Counted from the first letter of the stretch, positions 16,875 to 25,482 are shown. The stretch is DNA of 64,000 nucleotides from Hoeflea_A sp965249925 (GCA_965249925.1 OZ252260.1:5394001-5458000); one strand, 5' to 3'. Numbers and translations are program-made. Notes: generated by a model from the letters alone, not told the origin.

Positions 16875-17855
16875 TCAACGGGTGCCGAGCTTGAGACCCG
16901 GTGCGGGCCTCTCCTCGAATATCTTGCGGCGAAACCGGTAGAGGGCCGCCGGCCGTCCGCCGGTCGCGGCTGCCGTCGCGCCCGTCGGTTCGACAAGCTC
17001 GGCGCCCTCGACCAATCGGCGAAAGTTCTGCTTGTGGAGATGGCGTCCCGATATCGCTTCGACCGTCGACTGCAAAGCGGTCAGCGTGAATTCGGGTGGC
17101 ATGAGTTCGAAGATCACCGGACGGTACTTGAGCTTACCGCGAAGTCGCGCCATCGCGGTTGCCAGTATCCGCCGGTGATCAAACCGCATCGACCGGCCCA
17201 GCGGTACGCTCAGTCCGGTTGTCGCGGTACGACCGTCGGCGACGGCTTCGTCGACCAGCCCGGCTTCGTATAGCAGCTCGTAACGCTCCAGTACGCGCTC
17301 CTCGTCCCACGGCAGGTCAGTGTCACCAAATGCCAGCCGAAAGCGTGCCTTGCGGCTCGGCAGCCGGCCGCGGGAGTCGGTCGGCGTTGCGGCCCATGCC
17401 CGCAGCGCCGGAAGGATGGTCATATCGAGCAGCACCGGCCGGCCTTGTCGCCAGTCTTCCCAGGGGAAGTACCCGTACCAGTCACGCCACCGCGCTCCTG
17501 TCTGCTGCAGATCACTGTCCTGTTCCGGCCCGGACCTGGTCAATGCGAGATATCCGACCGACACCACGTGGGATCCGACATCACCGGGCTGTTTGTGCCT
17601 TCCACGGTCGCCGAAGGTATAGAGCTGCTCGACATAGCCGAGAAACAGGGCCGCTTGCGCGGCCACCGATTCCCGAAGGCCCGTCTCGAACGTCCGGTGC
17701 TGCAACGGATCGAAGGAACCGAGCGGCAAACCGTCCGGAAGCGTCGGATTGTGTTGCGACCCGCCGCTGACCACGAGTATTTGCGGTTCGTTTTCGCGCA
17801 CCGAGACAATGGCAGCCGTCAAGCCGATTTCGACGGCAATCGAATCCGCGGCCAT
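16875..17855 (-). CDS. nadQ: NAD regulator of the COG4111/NadQ type (Nudix-like plus winged helix)
   Basis: A 326-residue protein. The N-terminal half is Nudix-like (LPLGSFDPLQHRTFETGL, then YVEQLYTFGDRGR) but its Nudix box lacks the usual catalytic glutamates, as expected of an effector-sensing domain. The C-terminal half looks like the winged-helix domain of Nudix-related regulators (FELMPPEFTLTALQSTVEAI, LHKQNFRRLVE, RRKIFEERPAPG). In Rhizobiales this family is the predicted repressor of nadABC. The ATG at 17855 lies next to the stop of the phosphatase gene; an upstream extension to 17894 is unlikely. Last gene of the ygfZ-HD-phosphatase-nadQ operon. Its likely target is the palindrome at 5395-5415. 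Confidence 0.82.
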   Translation of the reverse strand: MAADSIAVEIGLTAAIVSVRENEPQILVVSGGSQHNPTLPDGLPLGSFDPLQHRTFETGLRESVAAQAALFLGYVEQLYTFGDRGRHKQPGDVGSHVVSVGYLALTRSGPEQDSDLQQTGARWRDWYGYFPWEDWRQGRPVLLDMTILPALRAWAATPTDSRGRLPSRKARFRLAFGDTDLPWDEERVLERYELLYEAGLVDEAVADGRTATTGLSVPLGRSMRFDHRRILATAMARLRGKLKYRPVIFELMPPEFTLTALQSTVEAISGRHLHKQNFRRLVEGAELVEPTGATAAATGGRPAALYRFRRKIFEERPAPGLKLGTR

Positions 17856-17856
17856 C

Positions 17857-18375
17857 TCAGGAAATCTCCAGCGGCAGAACAAAAGGAACGCCACGCGAAG
17901 CTTCTGCGCCGCGACCGATGCGTTTTATGGCGGAGACCATTCGACCGTCGCGGTGAAGCAATGCGTCGGCAAGGGCCACCATGCGCGCGTTTGGCGTCGC
18001 CGAAGGCGACCGCCGGCGCAGCTCGTCGGCGACATTGCCCTCGCCGAGACGAGGATTGAGGGCGAGCGCGGTGATGTAGGCGGCTGCGGTGGAACGGGAG
18101 ATCCCCATCCAGCAGTGGATCAGCAGCGGCGCCGAGCGATCCCAGGCCTGTACGAATTCCGTAAGCGATTGAATGTGGCTCTCTTCAGGGCTTTGCAGTC
18201 CCTCAATGCGGGTGTTTATGTCGTTTATGTTCAGGGACAGATGCCTCTTGGGGTCGACCGACGCCGGCCGTTCGACATCGTTCCTCTTATCGACCAGCGA
18301 GATCATCTCACGCGGGCCATGGGCTCTGGCCGTGGCGTCGAGATCGAAGAGCGAGCAGACCACGAGGTGCGGCAT
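17857..18375 (-). CDS. Tyrosine-protein-phosphatase-like protein
   Basis: A 172-residue cysteine phosphatase. The P-loop HCWMGISRS carries nucleophile Cys88 and Arg94 (CX5R). Conserved surroundings include a general-acid region before it (INDIN) and the helix after STAAAYITALAL. Proteins of this sort are annotated as tyrosine phosphatases, but the natural substrate is unknown. It sits 9 bp after the HD-hydrolase gene and ends one base before the nadQ start, so all three should be co-transcribed. Confidence 0.85.
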   Translation of the reverse strand: MPHLVVCSLFDLDATARAHGPREMISLVDKRNDVERPASVDPKRHLSLNINDINTRIEGLQSPEESHIQSLTEFVQAWDRSAPLLIHCWMGISRSTAAAYITALALNPRLGEGNVADELRRRSPSATPNARMVALADALLHRDGRMVSAIKRIGRGAEASRGVPFVLPLEIS

Positions 18376-18384
18376 GGTCGATGC

Positions 18385-19011
18385 CTATGTCGCTTGCGCC
18401 AAAACGCCGTCGCGGGACCGATCAAGCACGGCGAAGCGATCCAGAAATACCGACTGAACGGCCGTTGCCGGTTTGGGATCGAGATCCAGCGCATCCGCCG
18501 AGATGTTGCGCGGTCGTCCGAAGTAGCGATGCGCTTCGGTCTCGGAGAATCCTGCCAACCGCGTCGCCTCGAAATAGGCGCAAATGCCATCAGCCTTTTT
18601 GATCTGCGCAACCAGGCTTGGCGACGGATGGGCAGGCAGCGCAAAGCGCAGCAACACGGCCTGCGCCAGACGCTGCTCCACCTTCTTGTAATCACCGCCA
18701 ACAATGGCCTTGAACGGTGAGATCATATCGCCGATGACGTATTCGGGAGCATCGTGTAGCAGTGCGACAAGCTTGTCCTCGGCACTGGCTTGCGGATTGA
18801 GTTGGCTGAATATGTGTTCGACGAGCAGCGAATGCTGGGCAACTGAAAAGGCGTGATCGCCAAGGGTCTGCCCGTTCCAACGGGCGACCCGCGCCAGCCC
18901 GTGCGCGATATCGGTGATCTCGACGTCCAAGGGGGATGGATCGAGAAGATCAAGTCGCCGGCCGGAAAGCATCCGTTGCCATGCGCGCGGTTTCGACGAG
19001 GCAGACTTCAT
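18385..19011 (-). CDS. HD-domain hydrolase, YfbR/5'-nucleotidase-like
   Basis: A 208-residue HD-superfamily protein. Metal ligands are His60 (FSVAQHS) and His86-Asp87 (LVALLHDAPEYVIGD), with a later Asp in IKKADGICAYFEAT. The spacing resembles COG1896, whose characterised member YfbR removes phosphate from deoxynucleoside monophosphates. Role here is inferred from family only. The start overlaps the stop of ygfZ by 4 bp (ATGA), so translation is coupled. Confidence 0.85.
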   Translation of the reverse strand: MKSASSKPRAWQRMLSGRRLDLLDPSPLDVEITDIAHGLARVARWNGQTLGDHAFSVAQHSLLVEHIFSQLNPQASAEDKLVALLHDAPEYVIGDMISPFKAIVGGDYKKVEQRLAQAVLLRFALPAHPSPSLVAQIKKADGICAYFEATRLAGFSETEAHRYFGRPRNISADALDLDPKPATAVQSVFLDRFAVLDRSRDGVLAQAT

Positions 19012-19865
19012 GGACGGGTGTCCTCGGCCGCCCCTTCCGACAACGGGAACATCAATCCGGTCCAGGCCGGGAGCTCAGGCCGCAACATCACATCGGCTGC
19101 GGTGATGGGTATCCGGCCGTCAAGAGCCTTGGCAACACGATCGATCCGCAGCAGCGCCAGGCCGATGTTTCCGGAGACGGTGCCGAGCCGGCCGATATTG
19201 CGCCCCTCGGCTTCGATCGGCGTGCCCGGATCGGGTAGCGGCTGGTCGGCCGCCACCTGCACGATACGGCGTCGCGCGGTGCCGCGGTGCTGCATTCGCG
19301 AAACCACTTCCTGCCCGACATAGCAGCCTTTCGACAACGATACACCGCCGTTCAGGTCCATCAGTACGTCGTGGGGGAAGGCATCACCGAGATCGTAATC
19401 GCGGCCGGCTTCCGCTACCCCGTTTTCCACCCTTAGACGCGCATAGTCTTCCAATGACCCGCCGCCTTCAGTCTTGGTCCCGTACACTCGGAAAGCAGCG
19501 GTTTCCTTCGGGAAGCGCTCATCGATCAGATAGCCGTCGAGTTTTGCACAGTCCCAACAGGCGGACACGGCCGGCTCATCTATGTTTTCGATGTCGACCT
19601 TGGCGCGCAGCCGGTACATGGTCATCCGCTGCATAAAGGCGGCAATCAGATCCTGCGGCAACTCCAGCAGAAAACCGTCTTCGCCGTCACGAGACAACAA
19701 AAATTCGAAGAGAATCTTACCCTGTGGGGCAAGAAGAGCGCCGACCCGGGTATAGCCCTTCGGCAAACCGACCACCTCGCATGAAATCACATCCTGCAGC
19801 ATGGTCTCGGCGTCTGGCCCCGCCATACGCACGATTCCTTTGTCTTGCAGACCCACACACGTCAT
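19008..19865 (-). CDS. ygfZ: Folate-binding protein YgfZ (iron-sulfur cluster maintenance)
   Basis: A 285-residue GcvT-like protein. The diagnostic YgfZ motif KGCYVGQE occurs with Lys179-Gly180-Cys181, followed by RMQHRGTARRR. In Escherichia coli YgfZ uses tetrahydrofolate to support certain iron-sulfur enzymes such as MiaB. First gene of a four-gene operon that ends in nadQ. This link is suggestive, since NadA is itself an iron-sulfur enzyme, but that is inference. Confidence 0.92.
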   Translation of the reverse strand: MTCVGLQDKGIVRMAGPDAETMLQDVISCEVVGLPKGYTRVGALLAPQGKILFEFLLSRDGEDGFLLELPQDLIAAFMQRMTMYRLRAKVDIENIDEPAVSACWDCAKLDGYLIDERFPKETAAFRVYGTKTEGGGSLEDYARLRVENGVAEAGRDYDLGDAFPHDVLMDLNGGVSLSKGCYVGQEVVSRMQHRGTARRRIVQVAADQPLPDPGTPIEAEGRNIGRLGTVSGNIGLALLRIDRVAKALDGRIPITAADVMLRPELPAWTGLMFPLSEGAAEDTRP

Positions 19866-19930
19866 CGCTCGAATTCCCTTGTCGTCGACTTTCCACAGGT
19901 AGTCGCCGTCACCGTTTCAAGCAAGGGTGT

Positions 19931-20722
19931 TCAGTCTCCGGCGACAAAGAACTTCCAGTCGCCGTCAGGACCGATAGCCGTACGGTAGAATATATAGCCG
20001 CCATAGGCCTGCATATCCTCATAATCGCCGGCGGTGATGATCCGAAACAACTCAACCCTCTGGCGATCGTCGAGGCTCTCAAGCGGTATGGAGTAGAAAT
20101 ACGGCCACAGATAGAGCTCCGTAGGCTCACCGGGGTCGAGATGAGCATATCCGGCGTGCAGGATATCGAGCAGGATCGCCAGCAGTTCGTGGCCGGCCTC
20201 GTCGCCGGACATATCCTGCAGAAATTCGATCGGGTCGCCTTCGTAACCGCTGATCGACAATTCGGTTCTGGTCGGACCGGTCCCCAAAAGCGGGCGCAAA
20301 CCCTCGATGTCACCTTTGGCAGCCGCATCCACAATCAGTTCACGCATCCGCATCACGGGTGCCGGCAACTCCGACAGATCATGGCTGATGCGCACATTGA
20401 TCCGATCCCCGATGGGTGCGTCGGGTTCGACCACGTCCGTTTCCAAGGAATCCGCCGGCACGCCATCGGCTTCGGGTGACAACAACGAGTCGCCGATGTC
20501 ATTGTTCTGCGGGGCGGTCAGGCCGCCGTCGCTCGGCACTTTTGGCCCTGGTTCGGCAAAATCACTGAGCGCCAGCTGGCCGTGTGATTTGTCCTTGAGT
20601 TCCAGCGCGCGCAACTGCATGCCGCCAAGAGTTGCGGCCCCCAACTGAGCGAGCATGGCGATCGTCAATACGCTGCAGGCAGCTCCAACCAGGTGGTGCC
20701 GAAGACCGCCGGCGGTGCCCAT
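19931..20722 (-). CDS. Conserved hypothetical protein with N-terminal membrane segment
   Basis: A 263-residue protein I do not recognise. One hydrophobic segment at about residues 12-33 could be an uncleaved signal or anchor. A Pro/Asp/Ser-rich linker to about residue 105 leads to a folded C-terminal domain rich in acidic and aromatic residues (TELYLWPYFYSIPLESL, YGGYIFYRTAIGPDGDWKFFVAGD). That ending resembles small periplasmic domains that read a measured value. The start follows GGGGGACG. It lies 21 bp after the 85-residue gene on the same strand, so both are probably one unit. Confidence 0.7.
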   Translation of the reverse strand: MGTAGGLRHHLVGAACSVLTIAMLAQLGAATLGGMQLRALELKDKSHGQLALSDFAEPGPKVPSDGGLTAPQNNDIGDSLLSPEADGVPADSLETDVVEPDAPIGDRINVRISHDLSELPAPVMRMRELIVDAAAKGDIEGLRPLLGTGPTRTELSISGYEGDPIEFLQDMSGDEAGHELLAILLDILHAGYAHLDPGEPTELYLWPYFYSIPLESLDDRQRVELFRIITAGDYEDMQAYGGYIFYRTAIGPDGDWKFFVAGD

Positions 20723-20743
20723 TTGCGTCCCCCGGGGTTTTGG

Positions 20744-21001
20744 CTACTGGATCAGTCGCTCAGGCGAAAACTCTCCCGTCAGCATGCGCTGGCGGAGTTC
20801 CTCCAGCACGGCTTCTGCGCCGTCCTCGCCGAACAGTTTGACCGTTTCGCGCATGGCCGTGACAAGCGCCGCATCGGCTATGATCTCCGGTTCGATGCCA
20901 TCGGCCACGCCTTCGGCCCACGCTTCGGTCTGATGCTCGAGCGCGGTCTGCATCTTTTCCTGAATAATGATTTCGTCGATATCAGGCAGGTTTTGTTCCA
21001 T
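20744..21001 (-). CDS. Conserved small hypothetical protein
   Basis: An acidic, helical 85-residue protein (start MEQNLPDIDEIIIQEKMQTA, end LTGEFSPERLIQ) with no motif I can name. The high content of Glu and Ala, lack of membrane segments and presence of a GGTGG stretch before the ATG support a real cytoplasmic gene. It lies immediately upstream of the membrane-anchored hypothetical gene and may work with it. Confidence 0.6.
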   Translation of the reverse strand: MEQNLPDIDEIIIQEKMQTALEHQTEAWAEGVADGIEPEIIADAALVTAMRETVKLFGEDGAEAVLEELRQRMLTGEFSPERLIQ

Positions 21002-21104
21002 TTTGCCACCACCCGGAGACCCGCGTCTCCACTCTTTCCCAGCGTCACAGTATCATGCCAATTGTGGCGATCCGCACGCAGTGAATAGTCCGGTTAACAA
21101 AGTC

Positions 21105-21485
21105 CTAATTTCCGTAGCGCGCTATGATCTCCGACGCAAGCTCAAGACCCTGTTTGCGATAAAGTTCTTCCGCCTCGATCGCCTGATCCGTGCAACTTCT
21201 ATAAACCGAGGCGAAGGACCGGTAGCCTTTGTTGAAGGCAGCGATCATGCGGGCTCGACGTTCGGCCGTGTCGGCCTCGACGTCGATGAGATCCTGCATC
21301 CTGTCCCGCCAGCCCTCGTCGCTGCCGGAGCACAGCGTGCGCAAATAGTGCACGGCGCCAACGATTTCCGAAAGGCGGACGAGCCGGTCGTCGTAGGGTG
21401 GCTGGACAGTCTGAGCCGCCGCGGTCGCACTCGCCAGGCTCAGCGAGAGCAGCACAACACAAATCGGGCCCAACCTGTTTTTCAT
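21105..21485 (-). CDS. TIGR02301 family secreted protein
   Basis: A 126-residue exported protein. Residues 1-24 are a typical signal peptide ending in ATAAAQ. The mature part (YDDRLVRLSEIVGAVHYLRTLC, then YRSFASVYRSCTDQA) matches the alphaproteobacterial TIGR02301/DUF2385 family of unknown function. Two cysteines in the mature part could form a disulfide. It is 45 bp downstream of the DUF3179 gene on the same strand. Confidence 0.82.
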   Translation of the reverse strand: MKNRLGPICVVLLSLSLASATAAAQTVQPPYDDRLVRLSEIVGAVHYLRTLCSGSDEGWRDRMQDLIDVEADTAERRARMIAAFNKGYRSFASVYRSCTDQAIEAEELYRKQGLELASEIIARYGN

Positions 21486-21530
21486 CGTCGGTGGACTATC
21501 ACAGGCAGATATCCCGGTGGAAGCGTCCGA

Positions 21531-22526
21531 TTACTGGCTGGCAGCCTTTTCGATGGTGACGCCTGGCAAAAACGCATTGGCGACAAAGGCGAAGGTGACA
21601 TCGTAGGGAACGTCGGTACCGGCCTTCTGAACGATGATGTTGCCAACGTCTCGGCCCTTGGCGATGCGACCGGTATCGAGCGCCGATGCCTGTCCCGGCT
21701 CCCAGGTGATCGTATATCCGTCGCGCTGTAGCGGGCCTTCCTCACGCACCTTTTGCATCGAAACGACGATCGGCTCGTTGCCGTCGCGTACGACAACAAC
21801 GCGCGCCATGGCCGGGATATCCTGAGGCAGATCACCGCGGTACAGGAAGGGTCGGCTCGCGGTGTCGTAGCCCATATACGGGTTGGCACCATAGTTACGC
21901 ATGCCCTCATTGTTCGGCACCAGCACCTTGCCGTCGGGAAACCGTGCCTTGAAGCGGACGAAGGATTCCAGTCGGGATGGGATCAGTTCGAGTTCGGTTC
22001 CTGTCAGTTCCCCGGCAATCGCCTCGCCGGTGAATTGCTGCCACCAGCTTTCCGTGCGCCGGTCATACATGACCAGATCGGAATTGCGCAGCTTGCCCGT
22101 AGTGCCGAACGTGTCCGGCTGCCCATCGACGACCCGGTCGAACACCAACGCGGCATTGCAGAGCGGACAGTATGTCACCGTGACGGGACGCCCACCGACA
22201 GTGTCGTTGACAATCTCGTGCCACATCAGGACACGCAGCGGATAGGCGCGTGCGTCGCCGTTGATTTCCAGTCCCATAACCGGTTCCTGGTCGGCAATAT
22301 CCTTGATCTCGTTAATCGTGACGAAGACCGGATCGTCAATTGATGGGATACCGTCCTTGGGCGGTCCGCCTGAAAGAATCTCGCCGTAGTCGACCGAATG
22401 CTGCGAGAAATCAGTTGACCAGCCCTGGCGCTTCCAGGCGTCAGGGTTAGCCGATGCAGTTGTGCAGAAGCCCAACACCACAAATATGAGGAGGAGTTGT
22501 TTGCGCCCCAAGGGTTCGGCCGGCAT
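21531..22526 (-). CDS. DUF3179 domain-containing exported protein
   Basis: A 331-residue protein with an N-terminal hydrophobic export signal (LLLIFVVLGFCTTASA). The family core is plain: PLRVLMWHEIVNDTVGGRPV, VTYCPLCNAALVFDR with a CxxC pair, and GKLRNSDLVMYDRRTESWWQQF. Function of DUF3179 is not established; the CPLC pair suggests metal binding or redox chemistry in the periplasm. The ATG at 22526 has AGGAGG seven bases upstream, which decides it over the longer frame from 22568. Confidence 0.85.
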   Translation of the reverse strand: MPAEPLGRKQLLLIFVVLGFCTTASANPDAWKRQGWSTDFSQHSVDYGEILSGGPPKDGIPSIDDPVFVTINEIKDIADQEPVMGLEINGDARAYPLRVLMWHEIVNDTVGGRPVTVTYCPLCNAALVFDRVVDGQPDTFGTTGKLRNSDLVMYDRRTESWWQQFTGEAIAGELTGTELELIPSRLESFVRFKARFPDGKVLVPNNEGMRNYGANPYMGYDTASRPFLYRGDLPQDIPAMARVVVVRDGNEPIVVSMQKVREEGPLQRDGYTITWEPGQASALDTGRIAKGRDVGNIIVQKAGTDVPYDVTFAFVANAFLPGVTIEKAASQ

Positions 22527-22588
22527 TGTTTGCCTCCTGTCCGCGAGAATACTCGTCAGTCCTAACAAGGCCTTTGATCAGGCAGCCA

Positions 22589-22614
22589 CTCAAGCGTGCT
22601 CACTTTTGCTTGAG
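22589..22614. terminator. Hairpin between NUDIX and DUF3179 genes
   Basis: CTCAAGC pairs with GCTTGAG across a 12-base loop. It follows the NUDIX stop and precedes the DUF3179 start. There is no U-run, so it could equally be an operator-type dyad. Confidence 0.3.
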
Positions 22615-22622
22615 ACCTGTCG

Positions 22623-23042
22623 CTACGGAAGGCCATGGCGTTCGAAGTAGTCTATACACTCCAATACGCTGGGTGGAACCTGCAATCGTTGGACTTCCGT
22701 AGCGTCGAACCATCCCAGCGCGGCGGCATCATCCCCCGCCACGGCCGGCTCCGCTTCATCGACCTCGGCCAGGTGGACGGCGAGACGATAGTGATGGCTG
22801 GTTTGCCCGTTGCTGCCGGTGTTGATCAGATCGTAGTACCGAAAGAAACGGACGTTGCGTCCCCGCAACCCGGTTTCCTCGAGCAATTCGCGCAGCGCCG
22901 CTTCGGCGAGTTGCTCGCCCAATTCCACCTTTCCGCCCGGGAACGCGTAGTCGCCGGCCGACGCGCCCCTTGCGCGCTGTACCAGCAGGTAGCGGTCGCG
23001 GCGTTTGACGACACAGGAGACAGCCAAGCGGGGATAACTCAT
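22623..23042 (-). CDS. NUDIX hydrolase
   Basis: A 139-residue hydrolase of nucleoside-diphosphate derivatives. A complete Nudix box is present: GGKVELGE at the start and LRELLEETGL at the end, with the metal-binding glutamates. The N-terminal PRLAVSCVVKRRDRYLLVQRA is typical of MutT/ADP-ribose pyrophosphatase types. Substrate unknown. The ATG at 23042 with AAAGGTT upstream is chosen; the longer frame to 23144 overlaps the divergent lipoprotein gene. Confidence 0.88.
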   Translation of the reverse strand: MSYPRLAVSCVVKRRDRYLLVQRARGASAGDYAFPGGKVELGEQLAEAALRELLEETGLRGRNVRFFRYYDLINTGSNGQTSHHYRLAVHLAEVDEAEPAVAGDDAAALGWFDATEVQRLQVPPSVLECIDYFERHGLP

Positions 23043-23117
23043 TCGGCAACCTTTCTTCCGCCGGTCCTCTCGCCTATCGTCCCGCCTGAGAAACCGATCC
23101 GGGACAGTGTATTGAAC

Positions 23118-23699
23118 ATGCCGGCAACCGCATTGCAATGGCATTGCTGCAGGGCCACGATCTTGGGCGTGCTGACTCCTCTTTTGCTTTCAGCCTGTGC
23201 CACCCTCAACGAGTCTGAGTGCCAGACATCAGACTGGCGAGACCTCGGCCAGCGAAACGGTCAGGAAGGCAAGGCGGTCTCATTTGTCTCCGAGCACCAA
23301 AAAGCCTGTGCAAGGTTTGACATTCCGGTCGACGTAACCGCTTGGCGTGCCGGCTGGGAAACCGGCATCCGTCAATACTGCACGCCACGCAACGGCCTGC
23401 AGGTGGGGCGTGAGGGCAAGACCTATGCGCAGTCATGCCCCGCCGATGTGGCGCCCGGCTTTCTTCGGACGTTTGCGATCGGCAGGCAGGTCTATGATGC
23501 GCGCCTGCAACGGGACCTGATCAACAGCGAAATCGATTCACTCACCGCATCGATCGGGTCGGCCTCCGATCCCCAGGAGCGCTCTGACCTCCAGACCAGA
23601 TTGACGGTCAAACAGTCTGAACTTCGCATTGCCCAGGACCGATTGCTCGAAGCCGAGCGGCAGGCCGATCAGGTTGTGTTTTCTTTACCCCAAAACTGA
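23118..23699 (+). CDS. DUF2799 family lipoprotein
   Basis: A 193-residue predicted lipoprotein: the lipobox LLLSAC ends at about residue 27. The mature protein carries the DUF2799 core (DWRDLGQRNGQEGKA, then WRAGWETGIRQYCTPRNG). The tail is a coiled coil (about residues 135-185). A longer in-frame extension upstream runs antisense to the NUDIX gene and is rejected. It is divergent from the NUDIX gene and 12 bp before the SRAP gene. Confidence 0.8.
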   Translation: MPATALQWHCCRATILGVLTPLLLSACATLNESECQTSDWRDLGQRNGQEGKAVSFVSEHQKACARFDIPVDVTAWRAGWETGIRQYCTPRNGLQVGREGKTYAQSCPADVAPGFLRTFAIGRQVYDARLQRDLINSEIDSLTASIGSASDPQERSDLQTRLTVKQSELRIAQDRLLEAERQADQVVFSLPQN

Positions 23700-23711
23700 G
23701 GCCGGTCGACC

Positions 23712-24476
23712 ATGTGCGGACGATTTTCCCTGACAGCCACCGCCGATGCGCTGCGTGCGTTCTTCGGCGCCACTGAGTTGGAGCGGCACGAGCCGCGCTA
23801 CAACATCGCACCGACACAGCCAATCGCAATGGTCCGCGCCGCGGAATACGCCGGCCGGCGACCGGGCAGCAATCTCCCGGATCGCGAAACCGTTCTTGTT
23901 CGCTGGGGATTTCTGCCGTCTTGGGTCGATGATCCGAAGGGGTTTCCGCTGTTGATCAACGCGCGCGCCGAGACCGCGGCGGGAAAAGCCTCCTTCAAGG
24001 CGGCCATGCGGCATCGGCGCACACTGGTCCCGGCTTCTGGTTTTTACGAATGGCAGAGGGAAGGGCGGCAACGCCCGCAGGCCTATTGGGTGCGCCCGCG
24101 GGACGGCGGTATCATTGGCTTTGGCGGCCTAATGGAGACCTATTCCTCGGCCGACGGATCGGAGATCGATACCGGCGCCATTCTGACCACCCGAGCCAAT
24201 GCCGCCATCGGTCATATTCACCACCGCATGCCGGTCGTCATCCGACCGGCCGATTTCGAGCGTTGGCTGAATTGCCGCGCTGGCGAACCGCGCGATGTGT
24301 TTGATCTTCTGGAATCCGTCGAGGAAGATTTTTTCGAGGCGATTCCCGTCTCCGACAGGGTCAACAAGGTGGCCAATGCCGGACCGGATCTACAGGAAGC
24401 GATCGACCTGAACGATAATCCGGAATCGACGGGTCCGAAACCTGCGCGAGACGAAGCGCAGATGTCTCTCTTCTGA
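23712..24476 (+). CDS. SOS response-associated peptidase family protein (SRAP/YedK)
   Basis: A 254-residue protein of the YedK/HMCES family, which forms a covalent DNA-protein link at abasic sites in single-stranded DNA. Catalytic Cys2 in MCGRF is in place, with PRYNIAPTQP, the RAETAAGKASFK substrate loop, the Glu of SGFYEW and the His of HHRMP. Length is normal. It follows the lipoprotein gene closely and is followed after 19 bp by lysE, with no obvious functional link. Confidence 0.93.
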   Translation: MCGRFSLTATADALRAFFGATELERHEPRYNIAPTQPIAMVRAAEYAGRRPGSNLPDRETVLVRWGFLPSWVDDPKGFPLLINARAETAAGKASFKAAMRHRRTLVPASGFYEWQREGRQRPQAYWVRPRDGGIIGFGGLMETYSSADGSEIDTGAILTTRANAAIGHIHHRMPVVIRPADFERWLNCRAGEPRDVFDLLESVEEDFFEAIPVSDRVNKVANAGPDLQEAIDLNDNPESTGPKPARDEAQMSLF

Positions 24477-24495
24477 CAAGGGTGCACGTCAATCG

Positions 24496-25128
24496 ATGTT
24501 GGACGATGCAATCGGCGCAGCCTCGGTGTCCGGTTTTCTTCTCGGCGGTTCGCTGATTGTGGCGATCGGTGCGCAAAATGCGTTCATCCTGCGACAGGGA
24601 CTGGTGCGTTCCCACGTTTTCATCCTGTGTCTCATCGCGGCGACGTCAGATGCGCTGCTGATCGCGGCCGGCATCGCAGGGCTCGGAACCCTGGTGGCGC
24701 GGTCACCGGTCCTGATCAGTGTCGTGACGCTGGGCGGCGCGATCTTCCTGTTCGGCTACGCGGCGCTGGCATTGCGCCGCGCCATGCATCCGCACGGCCT
24801 GAATGCGGCCGAACGCACCGTCGGTGGCTACTGGGCGGCCGTCACCACATGCCTGGCGCTGACCTTCCTCAACCCGCACGTCTATCTCGACACCGTGCTG
24901 CTGATCGGCGGGCTGTCCGGCCAATATGACGGTCAGGCACGGTTTGCCTTCGGCACGGGGGCGATTGTAGCGTCCTTCGTCTGGTTCTTCGGTCTTGGTT
25001 ACGGCGCTCGCTTGCTGGCGCCGGTTTTCGTCAAACCCTTCGCCTGGCGGGTATTGGACCTGATCATCGCCACCATCATGGCGGTTCTCGGCGCCGGCCT
25101 GCTGCTGCGTTTTCTGGATGCGGGGTAG
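24496..25128 (+). CDS. LysE/ArgO family amino acid exporter
   Basis: A 210-residue inner-membrane protein with about five to six helices. The family motif GAQNAFILRQGLVRSHV is near the N-terminus, and the second half has LTFLNPHVYLDTVLLIGG. Homologues export lysine or arginine. The ArgO-type motif and length fit well, but lysine and arginine cannot be told apart. No LysG/ArgP regulator gene is adjacent. Confidence 0.9.
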   Translation: MLDDAIGAASVSGFLLGGSLIVAIGAQNAFILRQGLVRSHVFILCLIAATSDALLIAAGIAGLGTLVARSPVLISVVTLGGAIFLFGYAALALRRAMHPHGLNAAERTVGGYWAAVTTCLALTFLNPHVYLDTVLLIGGLSGQYDGQARFAFGTGAIVASFVWFFGLGYGARLLAPVFVKPFAWRVLDLIIATIMAVLGAGLLLRFLDAG

Positions 25129-25209
25129 ATATGTGGACCCGGCAGTCGGTTGGTCCTAAAGTGTGGCCAATACGCTTGATGAACCCTATCCGACGTAGAA
25201 GGATCTACC

Positions 25210-25482
25210 ATGTCGGTTTCGATCGAACCGGAAAATGAGGCCTATCTGAAGCGCTTGGTTGCTGAAGGTGTTTATTCTTCGGTTGAGGAAGCTGTGGATG
25301 CTGCAATTCATGCGCTTCGTTCACAGGATGAAGATTTGTTGTGGGCCAAACCATTCGTCGAGGAAGGACTTGCCCAACTCGAGCGTGACGCGAGCGTCCC
25401 TGCGGATCAAGTCTTTTCAGGTCTTCGCCAAAAGCTCGAGACCAAGTCCCGCGTCACCAAACACCGCAAAGAGATCACTTGA
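25210..25482 (+). CDS. ParD/RHH-like antitoxin (apparently orphan)
   Basis: A 90-residue protein with an N-terminal ribbon-helix-helix-like start (MSVSIEPENEAYLKRLVAEG, then YSSVEEAVDAAIHAL) and an acidic, flexible C-terminal half, the usual plan of antitoxins that bind DNA with one end and a ParE-type toxin with the other. AAGGAT precedes the ATG. An intact toxin gene would be expected right after the stop but none is found; 25479-25580 looks like a broken one. Confidence 0.68.
   Translation: MSVSIEPENEAYLKRLVAEGVYSSVEEAVDAAIHALRSQDEDLLWAKPFVEEGLAQLERDASVPADQVFSGLRQKLETKSRVTKHRKEIT

Noticed and set aside
22635..23117. N-terminal extension of the DUF2799 lipoprotein frame.
   Set aside because: It runs antisense to the NUDIX gene and would bury the lipoprotein signal.
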